Shown here one piece after another: positions 34,870-44,097 of a DNA stretch of 49,168 nucleotides. The number at the start of each line of letters is the position of its first letter. Position 1 is the first letter of the stretch. The stretch is from Verrucomicrobiales bacterium. GTDB taxonomy: Bacteria; Verrucomicrobiota; Verrucomicrobiia; Limisphaerales; JAYPXF01. The stretch lies in assembly GCA_002715965.1 (NCBI GenBank), contig PBAL01000049.1:1-49168 (forward strand), written 5' to 3'. The translations under genes and the position numbers were made by a program. The notes under the pieces were generated by a model. The model saw nothing but the letters and a program-made list of their open reading frames with translations. It was not told the DNA's origin and did no database searches.

Positions 34870-36350
34870 ACGCTGTTCTCCTCATCCTCCTGCTCTCGAT
34901 CGCGGCTTCCTGCTCAGCAACAAAACCCAACGTCCTCTTCCTCGCCGTCGACGACATGAAGGACTGGGTGAACTGCCTTGGCGGATACGAAGGGAAAGTC
35001 CACACACCAAACATCGATCGCCTTGCCGCGCGAGGCACGCTCTTCACCAACGCGCATTGTCCCTCGCCCAAGTGCGCACCATCACGTGCAGCCATCATGA
35101 CGGGGCTGCGTCCCTCAACTACCGGACTCTACGACAATGGACATTGGTGGAAACCGAACTACCCGGACACCGTGACGATTCCCATCCACTTCCGAAATCA
35201 TGGTTACCAGGTTGCCGGTGCCGGAAAAATCTTTCACCACACCGCCGGCAACAATCCTCCCGGGCAATGGCATGATTTCCGCCGGCTGGTTTTTGAAGAA
35301 GATCCGTGGTTTCGCGGAGTGAAGCTGAACTATCCCTGGTCTCAGGTGAAACCGTTTCCGGAAGTCTATCCGTTCAGCGGGGTCAAGGGACTGGGGCACG
35401 AAAACGACTGGGGTTCATTGAGACTGACCGAAGCGGAATACGACGATTCCAAGACCACCGCCTACGCCGTGCGATTCCTGCAGCGGGACCAGCCAAAACC
35501 CTTCTTCCTCGCCTGCGGCATTTTCCGCCCACACCTGCCATGGTATGCGCCCAAGAAATACTTCGAGCTATATCCCATGGAATCAATCGTCCTGCCTCGC
35601 GTAAAGAAAGGCGATCTGGAGGACGTGCCCGGGCCCGGTCGGAAGTTTGCCAATGCCCGCCGATTCGACTTCGAGAAGATCCGTAAAGCCGGCCGCTGGA
35701 AACACGCGGTGCAGGCCTACCTTGCCAGCATCACATTCGCCGACGCACAGATCGGCCGCGTTCTTGATGCGCTCGACCAGAGTCCCCACGCGCACAACAC
35801 CATCGTAGTCCTGTGGTCCGATCACGGCTGGCACCTGGGCGAAAAGGATCACTGGCACAAGAGCACCCTGTGGGAGGAAGCCACCCGTGTCCCCTTCATC
35901 ATCTCCGCACCGGGATACAAACCCGCCCGATCGTCACGGCCGGTGAGCCTGATCAACATCTTCCCCACCTTGAACGAACTTTGCGGACTCACGCAGTTGA
36001 AGAGATCGGACGGCGTCAGCCTCGTTCCACTCTTGAAAGATCCCAAGGCACCGTGGTCAAGACCGGCAAAGATTGAATACAAGTCGGGTAACGTCGCAGT
36101 GCGTTCCGAAACCCACCGCTACATCCGCTACCAGAATGGCGACGAGGAACTCTACGATCTTCAGTCGGATCCGCTTGAGTGGAAGAACCTTGCGAACGAT
36201 CCGGTGCATCGTGGCCTGAAGGTGCAGTTTCAAAAACACCTGCCGAAAACGTGGGCAAAGTCAGCCGCCAAGAAGTCCGCATTCGAGTTCGACCCGACCA
36301 CTTATTCTTGGCGCGAAAAAAAATCGGGCAAGAAGATCCAAGGCCGTTGA
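34866..36350 (+). CDS. Secreted sulfatase, iduronate-2-sulfatase-like
   Basis: A 494-residue formylglycine-dependent sulfatase. The signal sequence MNAVLLILLLSIAASCSA has a lipobox-like AASC, so it may be a lipoprotein. NVLFLAVDDMKDWVNCLGGY is the N-terminal metal-binding segment; the catalytic motif is C-A-P-S-R at Cys70. GDxxxxGEKDHWHKSTLWEE-type residues and TRVPFIISAPG match iduronate-2-sulfatase-like enzymes (family S1). The substrate is probably a sulfated polysaccharide. It overlaps the YjbR-like gene upstream by four bases; no maturation enzyme gene (anSME or FGE) is in the window. Confidence 0.92.
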   Translation: MNAVLLILLLSIAASCSATKPNVLFLAVDDMKDWVNCLGGYEGKVHTPNIDRLAARGTLFTNAHCPSPKCAPSRAAIMTGLRPSTTGLYDNGHWWKPNYPDTVTIPIHFRNHGYQVAGAGKIFHHTAGNNPPGQWHDFRRLVFEEDPWFRGVKLNYPWSQVKPFPEVYPFSGVKGLGHENDWGSLRLTEAEYDDSKTTAYAVRFLQRDQPKPFFLACGIFRPHLPWYAPKKYFELYPMESIVLPRVKKGDLEDVPGPGRKFANARRFDFEKIRKAGRWKHAVQAYLASITFADAQIGRVLDALDQSPHAHNTIVVLWSDHGWHLGEKDHWHKSTLWEEATRVPFIISAPGYKPARSSRPVSLINIFPTLNELCGLTQLKRSDGVSLVPLLKDPKAPWSRPAKIEYKSGNVAVRSETHRYIRYQNGDEELYDLQSDPLEWKNLANDPVHRGLKVQFQKHLPKTWAKSAAKKSAFEFDPTTYSWREKKSGKKIQGR

Positions 36351-36456
36351 TCAGGGAGATGCCTGTGCGCAATACAGCCTTGGGGTTTGCTGCGCCAACG
36401 GTCAAAAGCGTGCGCGTGCGTGGCAAGAGGCTTTTGATAGGTCCAAAGGTAATTGA

Positions 36457-36476
36457 CTCACGCCGTTTTGCGTGAG
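36457..36476 (+). other. Hairpin in a gene-free stretch between sulfatases
   Basis: CTCACGC pairs with GCGTGAG around CGTTTT, followed by CGTTTGTGG. It resembles a weak terminator for the upstream sulfatase but has no real T tract. The stretch 36351-36807 holds no convincing gene on either strand: the open frame running into the next sulfatase is not protein-like before its ATG at 36808. Confidence 0.35.
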
Positions 36477-36807
36477 CGTTTGTGGCCTGTTAATCAACCT
36501 TGATTCAGATTCTAGCGCTGCTGCGCTCGTAACGGGCCAGAGCAACCGAGGGCGGTCCACTCTGCCTGATCTCACGCTGCCCGATACCCGCACCTTGCGG
36601 CTGTATTCTGTGGACGCCGAGGGAGCGTATCAAAGCCTGAGCGGCTACAGCATCAAGTGCGCGCTTGGTTTCCCCGGCACTGCGCCAAGACAGAAGTCTG
36701 TGATTGGAGGCAGTCATTTCAAGCCAATTGTCGTGGGTCTGGGTTTGTCCTGTTTGCGCAAGCCAATTTCGCGTGCTATCCGCCTGTGCAGTCGCTTCAA
36801 TCCCCGC

Positions 36808-38208
36808 ATGTCCGACCGGCCCAACATCCTCTGGTACTGCACAGACCAACAGCGCTTTGACACGATCGGCGCCCTGGGAAACCCACATGTCCGCACGCCC
36901 ACGTTGGACAAATTGGTAGCCGAAGGAGCTGCGTTCACGACGGCGTATTGCCAAAGCCCGATCTGCACGCCGAGCCGGAGCAGTTACATGACCGGCTTGT
37001 ATCCAAGCCGCGTGCACAACACGCGCAACGGGAACGACACATTCCCGCAAGACGCCCCGCCACTGATCTCCAAGTTGCTGGCCGATGCGGGTTATGCCTG
37101 CGGGATGATCGGCAAGTTCCACCTGCAAAGTTCAGGGAAGCGCACGGAACCGCGGCTCGATGATGGATACTCGTTTTGGAAATTCAGCCATGCGCCACGC
37201 GATGACTGGGATGAGGGACATGATTACGCGGAATGGGTTCGCGAAAACGGTGGTGATCTCGATGCCATGCGGGAGAGTGAGGAACGTGTGGATCCGAAGT
37301 ATCACCAGACCACCTGGGCGAGTGAACGCGCCCTGGAGTTCATCGGGCAGGAACGGGATGGCCCGTGGATGCTGACGATCAATGTGTACGATCCGCACCC
37401 GCCCTTCATCCCGCCAAAGGCGTACGCCGATCAATTTGATCCGGAGAAGATGCCCGGGCCCATTTTTCAGGAGAGTGATCTGGCGCAGCAGGAGAAGCTG
37501 CGGGAGATCGACTTTCAGGATGACATCCGCACGCCGGATGAGCACGACGCCCAGAAGCGCCAGGCGCTTTACTACGCGATGATCGCGCAGATCGATGATC
37601 AGTTTGCGCGCATTCTTGAAGCACTTGATGCGAACGGACAGGCGGAAAACACACTCATCGTGTTCACCAGTGATCACGGCGAAACGCTAGGCGATCACGG
37701 TTTGATGTTCAAAGGTTGCCGGTTCTACGAAGGCCTGGTTCGTGTTCCCTTGATCTTCCGCTGGCCCGGCAAGATCAAATCTGGTCTGAAAAGCGACGCA
37801 CTCGTGGAGCTTCTCGACATGAGTGCGACCATGCTCGATGCAGCGGGTGTGGAGATCCCGGAATACTTTCAGGGCACTTCGCTGCTTCCCATCATGCGTG
37901 GGGAAACGTCACCTGATCATCACCGCGATACGGTTCGGTGCGAATACTTCGATTCGTTGGACAAACATTTCACCGGCGGTTACGGAGCGTTTGCAACGAT
38001 GCATCGACGCGGCCGATACAAGCTCACGGTTTATCACGGTAAACAATTGGGTGAACTCTACGACTTGGAAAGCGACCCGAACGAATTCAACAACCTCTGG
38101 GACAGTGAGGAGCATCGTAACTTGAAGCATGAGTTGATCCACGAGTCATTTGATCAACATGTGCTGCTGACGACCGATGTGGGATCATCGAGGGTCGCGC
38201 CGATGTAG
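36808..38208 (+). CDS. Sulfatase without an obvious signal peptide
   Basis: A 466-residue sulfatase. The ATG at 36808 gives MSDRPNILWYCTDQQRFDTI, whose metal-binding Asp is near residue 13. The catalytic motif CTPSR is at Cys53, followed by SSYMTGLYPS. HDPH-like, SDHGETLGDHGLMFKG and RVPLIFRWPGKI segments complete the family picture; it most resembles choline-sulfatase/N-sulfoglucosamine-sulfatase-type enzymes. There is no signal peptide, and the open frame upstream adds nothing protein-like, so the enzyme may be cytoplasmic or the true start may be further up. It is 70 bases before the next sulfatase. Confidence 0.9.
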   Translation: MSDRPNILWYCTDQQRFDTIGALGNPHVRTPTLDKLVAEGAAFTTAYCQSPICTPSRSSYMTGLYPSRVHNTRNGNDTFPQDAPPLISKLLADAGYACGMIGKFHLQSSGKRTEPRLDDGYSFWKFSHAPRDDWDEGHDYAEWVRENGGDLDAMRESEERVDPKYHQTTWASERALEFIGQERDGPWMLTINVYDPHPPFIPPKAYADQFDPEKMPGPIFQESDLAQQEKLREIDFQDDIRTPDEHDAQKRQALYYAMIAQIDDQFARILEALDANGQAENTLIVFTSDHGETLGDHGLMFKGCRFYEGLVRVPLIFRWPGKIKSGLKSDALVELLDMSATMLDAAGVEIPEYFQGTSLLPIMRGETSPDHHRDTVRCEYFDSLDKHFTGGYGAFATMHRRGRYKLTVYHGKQLGELYDLESDPNEFNNLWDSEEHRNLKHELIHESFDQHVLLTTDVGSSRVAPM

Positions 38209-38278
38209 CAACGCGGCGGGCTGCGGTTCACCCAGGTTTGGACTTCAAGCGCTGATGGATCGTCCCTAGCTTGTTCCC

Positions 38279-39754
38279 ATGCGCTCGCTCATCCTGGTTT
38301 TGATTTTTGCTGTCGTGGGTTCAACCGCGGCAGCCCGCAATCCGAACTTCATCCTGTTCCTGGTCGATGACTTGGGTTGGACAGATCTGGGATGCATGGG
38401 CAGTGATCTCTACGAGACGCCCAATATCGACCGGCTGGCTGCAGACGGCGTGAAGTTCTTGAACGCCTACTCGGCATGCACGGTTTGTTCGCCGACCCGC
38501 GCGGCCATCTTGACGGGACAGTATCCGGCGCGATTGCGCGTGACGGATTTCATTGCTGGCCATCCGTTCCACAACACCCGGCTGCGCATACCGAATTGGA
38601 CCAAACAATTGAATCTCGAACACCTGACAATCGCTGAAGAACTGAAGCGGCTCAATTACCGTTCTGCGCACATCGGCAAGTGGCACCTCACCCCGCGTGA
38701 CGGTGTGGAACATCCGGATCTATGGCCTGAGAAGCAGGGTTTCGATCGGAACATCGGCGGATTTTCCGCGGGCGCTCCGGGCAGCTATCACTGGCCTTAC
38801 GGTGGCGGGAAGAATCGTGCGAGTCGCAAGGTGATCAACCTCCCGAACATGGGTAAAGAGGGGGACTATCTGACTGACACGCTTACCGATGAAGCCGTGA
38901 AAATCATCCGTGATTGGCATGACAAACCGTTCTTCATCTACTTCTCCTACTACAACGTCCATACACCGATTCAGGCGAAGAAGCCTTACGCCGCGAAGGT
39001 TCGCCAGCGGATGGCGGCCGAGTCAAAGATCCGTCGCCACACCAACGCGGATTATGCCGCCATGATTCAAAGCGTGGACGAATCCATCGGCCGCGTGCGC
39101 GCGGAGTTGAAACGGCAGGGCTTGGCGAAGGAGACCGTCCTGATATTCACGTCGGACAATGGCGGATTGCTGCGGCAGGGCGCGACCGCAGTCACCAGCA
39201 ACCTTCCGGCGAGGAACGGCAAGGGCTCAGTTTATGAAGGTGGGGTGCGCGTACCGGGGATCATCCACTGGCCCGGTGTCACGCCGGCGGGGACGGTCAG
39301 CAAGTTTCCGATCATATCCATGGATTTCATGCCCACCATCCTGGGCATTGCCGGGCTCAATCCAACCCGTCGGATGGACGGGCGCAATCTGGTTCCCCTG
39401 CTGAGACACAACGAACCGATCCGGCGCGATGACTTGTTCTGGCACTACCCTCACTACCATTCCATGGGGGGCGTTCCCTACACGGCTGTTCTGAGCGGAG
39501 ATTGGCGGCTTATCGAATTCCACGATGGCAAGCGTCTGGAACTCTACAACTTGAATGACGATCCTCATGAAGACCGCAACCTCGCGAAGTCAAATCCCGT
39601 GCAGGCGAAACGGATGGTCGCCAAGATAAACCGATGGCGAGATTCGGTTGGCGCACAAATGCCGGCGCCGAATCCGGAATACGATCCGTCGGAACCAACC
39701 GTCATCCGGTTCGGAACGAGAGAGAGGACCCCCGCCCCGTTCCGTCGAAACTGA
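38279..39754 (+). CDS. Secreted arylsulfatase-like sulfatase
   Basis: A 491-residue sulfatase. MRSLILVLIFAVVGSTAAA is a signal peptide. NFILFLVDDLGWTDLGCMGS is the metal-binding N-terminal segment and the catalytic motif is CSPTR at Cys70, with AAILTGQYPARL after it. HIGKWHL, FTSDNGG and YEGGVRVPGIIHWPG are also present, matching arylsulfatase A-like family S1 enzymes. It is the third sulfatase in a row on this strand. The last 25 residues are Pro/Glu-rich. Confidence 0.93.
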   Translation: MRSLILVLIFAVVGSTAAARNPNFILFLVDDLGWTDLGCMGSDLYETPNIDRLAADGVKFLNAYSACTVCSPTRAAILTGQYPARLRVTDFIAGHPFHNTRLRIPNWTKQLNLEHLTIAEELKRLNYRSAHIGKWHLTPRDGVEHPDLWPEKQGFDRNIGGFSAGAPGSYHWPYGGGKNRASRKVINLPNMGKEGDYLTDTLTDEAVKIIRDWHDKPFFIYFSYYNVHTPIQAKKPYAAKVRQRMAAESKIRRHTNADYAAMIQSVDESIGRVRAELKRQGLAKETVLIFTSDNGGLLRQGATAVTSNLPARNGKGSVYEGGVRVPGIIHWPGVTPAGTVSKFPIISMDFMPTILGIAGLNPTRRMDGRNLVPLLRHNEPIRRDDLFWHYPHYHSMGGVPYTAVLSGDWRLIEFHDGKRLELYNLNDDPHEDRNLAKSNPVQAKRMVAKINRWRDSVGAQMPAPNPEYDPSEPTVIRFGTRERTPAPFRRN

Positions 39755-39770
39755 TCGCAGGTTGCCTGCT

Positions 39771-39947
39771 TTAACTCACCGCGTTTGCCGAGGCGTATTC
39801 CTTGAGGCAGTTGTCGAGTTTCTCCAACTCAACCTTCAACAGATCCAATTGTTCCTTGGCTGCGCCGAGGTCCCCGCTCTTGCCGGTCTTCTCGAGGTCG
39901 TAGGCCAGTTCCCGTGCTTTCTGCGCGCCGAAGATGCCGGTGTCGCG
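39771..39947 (-). pseudogene. Hpt-domain fragment
   Basis: The minus strand reads DTGIFGAQKARELAYDLEKT and GDLGAAKEQLDLLKVELEKL before a TAA at 39771, the C-terminal half of a histidine phosphotransfer (Hpt) domain helical bundle. The upstream part with the phospho-accepting His is gone; a TAG stop lies just before the fragment. It is therefore a remnant of a two-component hybrid or Hpt protein between the sulfatases and rnc. Confidence 0.55.
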
Positions 39948-40069
39948 CTATTAAACGGCACGGGCTTCTTGTAGGAACAAGTCTGATACGTTTGTACGTT
40001 CCCGCAGGTTGGCACGCTCGTGTCCTCGTGATGTTGAACCGCAATAGTTCTCCGAACGTCTTGTCGCGA

Positions 40070-40822
40070 CTAAAACACCTTCTTGTCCAGCTCACCCGAC
40101 TTGTATCGATCAAGCGCTTCCGCAGCTGCACGGCTTTCGGCGGCCTTTTTGCTCTTCCCCACACCGCGGCCAATTTCGTGATTTCGATAGAACACGGCGC
40201 ATTCGAATACCCGATCGTGATCAGGACCGCGCACGTTTGTCTGTTCGTAGTGCGGATGATCGGGTGAGATGGATTGGAGGATCTCCTGCAGTTCCCCCTT
40301 CGGATTCCGCAACGCCGTCGGAGTATCCATGTGTTCAAGCCGCTCAGTGAATTGAGACATGATGAACTTGCGCGTGTAGTCATAGCCCGCATCCAGAAAC
40401 ACCGCCCCGATGAACGACTCATAGGCGTCGGCCAGCGTGGACGGTCGTTGCCGTCCTCCGTTCTGTTCCTCTCCCTTGCTGAGAATGAGCAACTGGCCAA
40501 GTCCGATCAGGCGCGCCTGTTCGGCCAGCGTGGAACGATTGACCAGTTCGGCACGCGTCTTGGTCAGCAACCCTTCCCCCACTTGTGGAAATTTGGCGTA
40601 CAGGTGATCGGACAAAACCAGTTGAAGCACTGCATCGCCGAGAAACTCCAGTCGCTGGTTGTTGTGGACCGCCGACTCGTGTTCGTGCCCCATCGAAGGA
40701 TGAGTCAGCGCAAGGGTCAGCTGCCCCTCGTCCTTGAATCGATACCCGATTCGACCCTGAAACTCATTTAAGTTCGACACAGCTGTTTCGCAGTTGGCTG
40801 TCCGCGAACTGCTGTCACACAT
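40070..40822 (-). CDS. rnc: Ribonuclease III
   Basis: A 250-residue double-strand-specific endonuclease that processes rRNA and mRNA. The signature RLEFLGDAVLQLVLSDHL is at about residues 57-74 and the second acidic group DAYESFIGAVFLDAG near 132. A C-terminal dsRNA-binding domain follows, ending GKSKKAAESRAAAEALDRYK. It is the last gene of a minus-strand run and overlaps the zinc-ribbon gene by eight bases. Confidence 0.96.
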   Translation of the reverse strand: MCDSSSRTANCETAVSNLNEFQGRIGYRFKDEGQLTLALTHPSMGHEHESAVHNNQRLEFLGDAVLQLVLSDHLYAKFPQVGEGLLTKTRAELVNRSTLAEQARLIGLGQLLILSKGEEQNGGRQRPSTLADAYESFIGAVFLDAGYDYTRKFIMSQFTERLEHMDTPTALRNPKGELQEILQSISPDHPHYEQTNVRGPDHDRVFECAVFYRNHEIGRGVGKSKKAAESRAAAEALDRYKSGELDKKVF

Positions 40823-41453
40823 TTGCGGACTCTAGACGGTCGGGTTGGTGGTCAGGGTCGGGAACTTCAGATGTCTCTTCTGATTCAGGGTCTTCGATTT
40901 CGACCTCGGCGTCCCCGGACTCTTCAGCTTGGCTTTCATCCGAGGGTAAACCGTTCTCCATGAGATCGGCAACCTGCTTTTGGACCACGTCCAATTCGGT
41001 CAACTGAAGTTCAGGATCCGGAATGGTGAACACGTCACCGTTCTTCGGATGCTCGTACACCAGGATCCGGCGCCCTTCCTCGCGAAACTCATCCTTCACC
41101 TTCAAGACCCGCTTGCGTTCCAGCATCACAGCAAGGATGTACGATGCGTTGAGATAGACGGGGTCATTTAGTTCCAATAATTTGCGCAACAGACCTTCTG
41201 CAGTCTCTTTCTGAATCGCTTCGGGTGGAGCTGGAGGAGGAGCCTGATAAACGCCGCGCCAAGCCGACAGAAAGCCATCGGGCCGCGCGGATCCTTCCTG
41301 ATACTTCTCCTCCCAGCACGCGTCGCAAAGATCCAGCCGGGCATACTCAGCCTCGTCTGACCAGAGGATCGTTCGATAGGCCTGCTTGTCCTCAAATCCG
41401 TTGCCACACTCGCCGCACAGATGCGCCCGGGATTGTATGTTCCAATCGTTCAT
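40815..41453 (-). CDS. Zinc-ribbon protein of unknown function in the rnc operon
   Basis: A 212-residue cytoplasmic protein. An N-terminal CGECG and, after about 30 residues, CDACWEEKYQEG give two CxxC pairs that could bind zinc. The middle, with LLRKLLELNDPVYLNASYIL and MLERKRVLKVKDEFREEGRR, is helical and looks conserved. The last 50 residues are very acidic (Glu/Asp/Ser-rich). The fold and function are unknown to me, but overlap with rnc suggests a role in RNA processing or its regulation. It could be specific to PVC-group bacteria. Confidence 0.7.
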   Translation of the reverse strand: MNDWNIQSRAHLCGECGNGFEDKQAYRTILWSDEAEYARLDLCDACWEEKYQEGSARPDGFLSAWRGVYQAPPPAPPEAIQKETAEGLLRKLLELNDPVYLNASYILAVMLERKRVLKVKDEFREEGRRILVYEHPKNGDVFTIPDPELQLTELDVVQKQVADLMENGLPSDESQAEESGDAEVEIEDPESEETSEVPDPDHQPDRLESANV

Positions 41454-41597
41454 TCGGTTTCTTGCCCGTCAATCATGGCATCTTCAGAAAACAGCCCCCT
41501 CACATCAACTCCATTCCCCTGCCGAATTGTGTGCCATTGTGAACCCGCGCGAATTGGAGAAGCAACAGCGTTTCGGAGACCTGCGAACAAACTCGTG

Positions 41598-42479
41598 TCA
41601 GCCCGACGCGCCGCTCCAGTTCAACTTGTTCCTCAGCGTTCGGAAGAATGAGTCGCCATCAATTTGCAGAAGTTTGATGGTCCGGCGGCTCTTGCGAATG
41701 GTCACCGGCTCGGTCGGACGCATCGGGCCAACCATGATGCCGTCGGCTGAGAGATTGGCCTCGGGCTTCTCACTCAGCCCGCGGATTTCAATTTGCGAAT
41801 CGAGACTCAGGATGACCGAGCGATTGGAGAGCGTGTGCGGGCAAATGGGCGTGAGCATGAAGACCTTGGACTGTGGGCTGACCAACGCCCCCCCAGCGGC
41901 CAGCGAATAGGCCGTCGATCCGGTGGGGGAACTCACGATCAGTCCGTCGCAGCGGTAGCGAGTCAACTCTTCGCCGTTCACGCGGACCTCCAGTTCGATA
42001 AGACGTGACTGCTCGCCGCGGGCAACCACGAAGTCATTCATCGCGACAGAGCTGACCTTCCGGCCATCGATGACGCCCGAGCATTGGATGAGCGATCGGG
42101 GTTCGAGGGCATAGTTTCCGGCCCAGATATGCCGGAGGGCTTGGGACAGTTTGTCATCCGGCACTGTCGTCAAAAAACCCAGCCGACCGGCATTGACGCC
42201 GATCATGCAGGGGGAACCGGCCGAATTTCGCGCCGTGCTCAGGATTGTGCCGTCTCCTCCGACTACCAACAAAAGGTCCGTTTTTCGGGATAACGCAACA
42301 GAGTCGTTGTGAACTACAACATTGAGGTTTGCGAAGTCTGCTGTGGCGCGGTCGGCTGCCACAACCCGTCCGCTGCGCTTGATCAGTTGTGCGGCCTTGC
42401 GGACAATGGCGCGACAGGCCGGCTTGCCGGTGTTGGCAACCAGTCCGATTCGGGCGAATTTTTCAGTCTTCTTTTTCAA
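41598..42479 (-). CDS. nadK: NAD kinase
   Basis: A 293-residue cytoplasmic enzyme that phosphorylates NAD to NADP using ATP or polyphosphate. GGDGT lies at residues 74-78, followed by the family segments NAGRLGFLT, MNDFVVARG and GLIVSSPTGSTAYSLAAGG. The start MKKKTEKFARIGLVAN is normal. It overlaps tlyA by 17 bases on the same strand and is 144 bases upstream of the zinc-ribbon gene. Confidence 0.96.
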   Translation of the reverse strand: MKKKTEKFARIGLVANTGKPACRAIVRKAAQLIKRSGRVVAADRATADFANLNVVVHNDSVALSRKTDLLLVVGGDGTILSTARNSAGSPCMIGVNAGRLGFLTTVPDDKLSQALRHIWAGNYALEPRSLIQCSGVIDGRKVSSVAMNDFVVARGEQSRLIELEVRVNGEELTRYRCDGLIVSSPTGSTAYSLAAGGALVSPQSKVFMLTPICPHTLSNRSVILSLDSQIEIRGLSEKPEANLSADGIMVGPMRPTEPVTIRKSRRTIKLLQIDGDSFFRTLRNKLNWSGASG

Positions 42480-43206
42480 TCAGTGCCAGGAATTCCTTAT
42501 TGCCGGCCGGTCCGGTGATTGGCGACTCGATCTCGCCGATCCAGTGGCAGTTTGTGGTCTGGACGAATTGCCTAAGTTCATCCAGCACCCGCTGGTGAAT
42601 GGCAGGATCGGTGATCACGCCCTGCCCGCGATCTGCTTCGGCCTTGCCGGCTTCGAATTGCGGTTTGACCAGCGCCAGAAGTCTAGCGGCAGGCAGCATT
42701 AAATCAATGGCTGCGGGAATGATTTTGCTGAGCGAAATGAAGGAACAGTCCGCCACGACCAGCGGAAACGGTTGGAACGGATCGGGAAAGCTCGCTGGCG
42801 TAAGCATTCGCGCATTGGTGCGTTCCATGACAACCACACGATCGTCGTTGCGCAGCTTCCAGTCCAGTTGACCGTGACCGACGTCCACCGCGAACACGCG
42901 CAGCGCACCACGTTGCAACAAACAATCGGTGAAGCCGCCCGTGGATGCGCCCAGATCCAAGGCCTGCAACCCGGTCGGATCAATGGCGAAATGATCCAGT
43001 CCTTTCTCCAACTTCAAGCCGCCCCGGCTGACATACTTTTCCGAGCCGCGCAGTTCGATACAATCATCGGGTTTGATGTTGTCGCTTGCCTTGCGCGCAA
43101 CTTGTCCGTTGACCTCCACCTGTCCGGCCATAATCGCGCGCTTGGCTTTTTCGCGGCTTTCAAAATGTCCGCGCTCGACGAGGGCTTGATCGAGGCGTTG
43201 TTTCAA
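42463..43206 (-). CDS. tlyA: TlyA-family rRNA methyltransferase
   Basis: A 247-residue protein with an N-terminal S4 RNA-binding domain (RLDQALVERGHFESREKAKR) and an S-adenosylmethionine-binding FtsJ/RrmJ-like domain containing ALDLGASTGGFTDCLLQRGA. It belongs to the TlyA family, 2'-O-methyltransferases of 16S and 23S rRNA. The start is a TTG at 43206, since the S4 domain needs it; it overlaps the preceding kinase fragment by four bases (TTGA). nadK follows with overlap. Confidence 0.92.
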   Translation of the reverse strand: MKQRLDQALVERGHFESREKAKRAIMAGQVEVNGQVARKASDNIKPDDCIELRGSEKYVSRGGLKLEKGLDHFAIDPTGLQALDLGASTGGFTDCLLQRGALRVFAVDVGHGQLDWKLRNDDRVVVMERTNARMLTPASFPDPFQPFPLVVADCSFISLSKIIPAAIDLMLPAARLLALVKPQFEAGKAEADRGQGVITDPAIHQRVLDELRQFVQTTNCHWIGEIESPITGPAGNKEFLALIEKED

Positions 43207-43970
43207 GACTGGTCTTCAGGTGGACGACAGGCGGCCTTGGGCTGGTTCCAACGCAAACCGCGAAGAGATTTCGGCATGAGCTTGATCGTGTAGAACAACC
43301 TACCCTGCGCGTCTTTGCCGGGTTCGTGAATGGGAACGATATTGGGATGTTCCAGTCGCCCCAGCACAACGGCTTCACGTATGAATCGTTTGCGCGCTTC
43401 GCTCGAAATTGCGGCATCGGGCAGCAAGACCTTCATCGCCACGGTGCGACTCAAAGATTCATCCTGCGCTTCCAGAATGGAACCCATGCCTCCCTGTGCG
43501 ATCTCCGCGCCCTGCGCGCAATTCTGCGAACCGGGCCGCTCTTCCATTTCGCTCGCGACCACGGAGTACGAAAGTTTGGGTCGGGATCCGCTCAGCGTGC
43601 GACTTGTGCCCAGCGTTTTTGCAGCCGCGGCATTGGTGGTGGCATATGCTGTCTCACGCGATGCGAGATCCTGGCCGACGGGACTGACCAGCAGCGACAC
43701 AGCACCGATGTGCAGCGAAGAAGGATCGGGAAGTTCACACGATCCACGCGGCGAATAGTCTCCAACCAACGTACCCGCAGTGCTGCCCAGGTCTTCGATG
43801 GTGAATCCCTTGTTGCTGAGATCCAAACGCGCGTGATGACGCGACACGGTTTCCGATTCGGGCAAGAGGTCACAGCTCTCATGCCGGCCAACAACGTAAC
43901 TCCCTTCCGCCACACGGAATTCCCGGGTGCGGCCATCCTCAAACGTGGCGATCAATTCGAGCTGGTCCAT
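43203..43970 (-). CDS. FHA domain with truncated Ser/Thr kinase N-lobe
   Basis: A 255-residue protein. Residues about 5-90 are an FHA phosphothreonine-binding domain (SYVVGRHESCDLLPESETVS with SRHHARL). From about residue 155 a kinase N-lobe begins: glycine-rich IAQGGMGSILEAQDE, the Lys in TVAMKVLLPD, helix-C Glu in RFIREAVVLGRLEHPNI, and the hinge-proximal FYTIKLM. Right after this the homology stops; the catalytic loop (HRD) and DFG are missing. It cannot phosphorylate. The stop overlaps tlyA by four bases. It may be a decayed kinase or a retained FHA adaptor. The ATG at 43970 is chosen as MDQLELIATFEDGRT starts the domain. Confidence 0.75.
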   Translation of the reverse strand: MDQLELIATFEDGRTREFRVAEGSYVVGRHESCDLLPESETVSRHHARLDLSNKGFTIEDLGSTAGTLVGDYSPRGSCELPDPSSLHIGAVSLLVSPVGQDLASRETAYATTNAAAAKTLGTSRTLSGSRPKLSYSVVASEMEERPGSQNCAQGAEIAQGGMGSILEAQDESLSRTVAMKVLLPDAAISSEARKRFIREAVVLGRLEHPNIVPIHEPGKDAQGRLFYTIKLMPKSLRGLRWNQPKAACRPPEDQS

Positions 43971-44097
43971 GTCGGAGCCGTGCGCGCACGCATGGTTCCC
44001 CAAGCGCTGGGCGAGATCAAGCCGCGGATACGCAATGCTTGCGATTCACCCGGCCATGTGCAAACTCGCGCGCTCTTTTGCGCGAGCGCGCCACACT

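Noticed and set aside
36472..36807. N-terminal extension of the second sulfatase
   Set aside because: The residues lack a signal peptide or any pattern; the sulfatase domain starts right after the ATG at 36808.
44065..44086. GC hairpin in front of typA as a terminator
   Set aside because: There is no T tract; it is more likely a leader structure.
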